Assembly (NCBI GenBank): GCA_902729315.2
Contig: LR746272.1
Span: forward strand, 4,781,037-4,845,036
DNA length: 64,000 bases
Source: Spirodela intermedia
Taxonomy: Eukaryota > Streptophyta > Magnoliopsida > Alismatales > Araceae
Direction: 5' to 3'
In this document: in pieces, positions 61,980 through 64,000 of the stretch
Position numbering within the stretch: the stretch's first letter is position 1
Layout: each line of letters opens with the position of its first letter
Translations under genes and position numbers: made by a program
The notes under the pieces: model-generated
Databases searched by the model: none
Told to the model about the DNA's origin: nothing
What the model saw: the letters and a program-made list of their open reading frames with translations, nothing else

Positions 61980-63612
61980 TGACGTGACTTAGTCATTGTA
62001 TATTCATACGAATTTAAAATTTATAAAACTAAAAAATACGAATTTTCAGATATTTAGAAATATTTATAAATAAATATATCAATTATAATTTAATAAAACT
62101 TTTAAAAATAGTGGTACTTTTTTGGTTCAATCACAGAGATGTAATATAATATCTGGTAATTATTTAGAATTTTTCTCAAAGAATACTATTTTCTATAAAT
62201 TTTATACTAGGAAATAAAAAGGAAATATATTTAAAATTCACAAAAAATAGAAATAAGGGTGCAGATGTCAGGATGATGTCAATGCCCAACGAATGTGAAT
62301 CGGATGAAAATAGAGTTCCACCTAGCGATTCTTATGTAAACGATTACATTTAATTAATCAAATTAAGATCTATAAAAGCCAAAAAAATCGTAATTGAATG
62401 AAATATATCTTTGTCAATTTAAATCACATAAATTATCACTAAATGAAACAAAAAAGTAAGTTAAAAGTAGGAAAATAAAGTTCTGACATCACGGCAACAA
62501 TGCATTAACAATGCACTAGAATCTTGAGCATTCGAGAGGATTGTCGTGTAATGTCCATAGCCTTGAATGCTCTCCTTACACAAAGATGACGTGAACAATC
62601 TCTAGATCTCCTTGCGAAGTCTAGAGATCAATGAAATGGGTCGTCGAATCATCTCCAGCTGTTGTCACACGACGGAGCGGAAAAATGGTGGTGTTGCAGC
62701 TCTTTGGCAGCTGTCACCCAACGAAGAGGAGCTGGATAGAGGTGAGGTGCGTGTCAAGGAGCTTCATCCTTAGGTCCGTGCAGCAAAAGGAGGCTCTTCA
62801 TCACATTTGGTATGCTCTCAGGAGGTAGCGACTCATCTCCTAATTGATCATCCTCTTTCTGATGACAGCTTGTTCGTCGATCAATTAGAGATGCCTTACT
62901 CAATAAATTCGTGATCTTTTTATCACGAATCATTTAGTAATTTTAGTAATAATGTTCTATGAATCCTATTGACAAAGATTTTCACTAATGATCTAGCGAT
63001 TCTGGTTGCATAATCCTTCACCGGTGATTTACAGGAAAGTCACGATAATCAAATAAAAAATATGAGTTTTGGCTTTAGGAGGATTCAAACCCACGCCGGT
63101 TGCCAACCCTTTCTGGGGAAGGTGTGATGCATGTTTAGCCCCACATTGATTGTGTGTTGAAGTTTATGGTGAATATATAGTAATATTACATTTTTGATCA
63201 AGTCCCTTTCTCATGCGTGTACGATCACTCCTTGCCTCACAGCTAGCTGGCCACCGATGACGTGGAAGGGGAGTGGTGCACACGTACCCCTATCAGTCCT
63301 AGCCACTTGAGCCCCTACTCGTGGCTCCTCCCCGACTACACTTCCAACCCACTTGTAGGCCCGGCTAGCTGATGGGTCTCCCTTCATTTTGTTTTATTTT
63401 TATTTTTATTTCTTTTTCTTTATTTATCTCAAAAGTAAGATTGTAAAAATCATATAAATTCGTATAAAATCACATAGTTACCCAAAAAATTATATTAATC
63501 AATTAAAAACTACTTTTCACACTTTAACATAAATATAAGTCTATTTATCATGAGTTAAAGCTAAAAATATATTATTTACTAATTATTAACTCATGATAAT
63601 GAAGACTTATCA
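61980..63612 (-). mobile_element. Solo LTR, family E, duplicate of 24,682-26,314
   Basis: Same ends and same AGGAT duplications (61,975-61,979 and 63,613-63,617), so it was carried by the segmental duplication rather than inserted independently. Confidence 0.9.
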
Positions 63613-63617
63613 AGGAT

Positions 63618-64000
63618 AGAGAGAGGACATATATTAACTACTTGGTACTATGTGCACATGGATGCAAAGACCCAATGTAAAGATATACATATAGATAGAA
63701 AGATAAGGGATATTAGATGTTTTTGCATAGAAGAGATTGCCTCCAATCACAAAGGCAGTGTCCTACTAGAACTTCGAGACACTCAAGATGAATTTAGGTC
63801 ACTAAATATGACTTTTCTTCTAATATCGGGTTCTTAAAAGAGGTCTTCAAGCTACTTGCCACCATCCACTACAGTCTCTAGAATTAGTAAGGTCATATAA
63901 TCAAGACAGGTTTTTACAAATAGTTGGCCATACCTTTTGGCTTATCCAATGCACTTAGTACATTTATGAGAGTGATGAATCAGGTTCTGAATCTTTTATT
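63618..64000 (+). mobile_element. Start of the duplicated gypsy pol remnant
   Basis: Copy of 26,320-26,702, ending within the RT motif region (from about 63,924), cut by the window edge. Confidence 0.8.

Larger units (their letters stand above)
55975..64000. repeat. Duplicated block D (direct copy of 18,676-26,702), runs off the window
   Basis: Offset from block A is 37,298. Nearly identical overall, but the first 300 bp and a few sites at 57,420-57,570 carry most of the differences (for example AAGTATCTATC versus AAGTAGCTATC; CTCCAGACG versus CTCCATACG; CAAAAGACAAA versus CAATAGAGAAA). It begins exactly where block C ends. Confidence 0.92.

Overview
The window looks like nuclear DNA of a flowering plant. 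It is AT-rich and packed with decayed Ty1/copia and Ty3/gypsy retrotransposons, solo LTRs, GA/TC and CA microsatellites and a large foldback structure. Against this background sit four very GC-rich copies of one intron-containing gene. The strong GC bias of the coding DNA would fit a monocot, but that is an inference; nothing here names the species.

The only apparently intact protein-coding gene is a type II PLP-dependent aromatic L-amino-acid decarboxylase of the plant TDC/TYDC family (501 aa, two exons, one 150-bp phase-0 intron). It has the Lys315 PLP site in an SPHKW motif. Tyr344 in the catalytic loop argues for decarboxylase rather than aldehyde synthase chemistry. Gly366 sits at the position that separates tryptophan decarboxylases (Gly) from tyrosine decarboxylases (Ser), so I predict a tryptophan (indolic) decarboxylase making tryptamine. 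It occurs four times with identical exons: copy A (21,385-23,040, minus), B (31,907-33,562, plus), C (46,911-48,566, plus) and D (58,683-60,338, minus). A and B are head to head, B and C in tandem, C and D tail to tail.

These copies lie in much larger duplicated blocks. Taking 13,977-26,702 as reference: B block (31,507-35,951) is an inverted copy of 18,998-23,440; C block (46,504-55,974) is an inverted copy of 13,977-23,447; D block (55,975 to the window end) is a direct copy of 18,676-26,702. The copies are almost identical by eye, yet their regions beyond about 400 bp upstream differ (A=D, B and C each different). This implies very recent duplication or gene conversion laid over older, diverged TDC loci. 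An older exon-2 relic (about 30,020-30,262) and diverged copies of the gene's 3' flank (14.2-17.5 kb, around 9.33 kb, 45.78 kb) show that this gene has been amplified and lost here before. A false duplication in assembly remains the main alternative and should be excluded first.

Layout: 1-5.2 kb, gypsy gag/pol remnant on the minus strand with PBS, 5' LTR and a partial LTR duplication; 5.2-8.6 kb, foldback-related repeat and decayed copia pol; 9.36-14.17 kb, complete but dead copia element; 14.2-26.3 kb, TDC-A block ending in a solo LTR; 26.6-30.0 kb, gypsy pol remnant and LTR; 30.0-36.0 kb, TDC relic and TDC-B block; 36.6-38.1 kb, another solo LTR; 38.4-44.5 kb, giant inverted repeat interrupted by a 2-kb insertion with a perfect target-site duplication; 44.5-45.8 kb, truncated copia (gag, PBS, LTR); 45.8-64 kb, TDC-C and TDC-D blocks. 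No tRNA, rRNA or CRISPR array was recognised.
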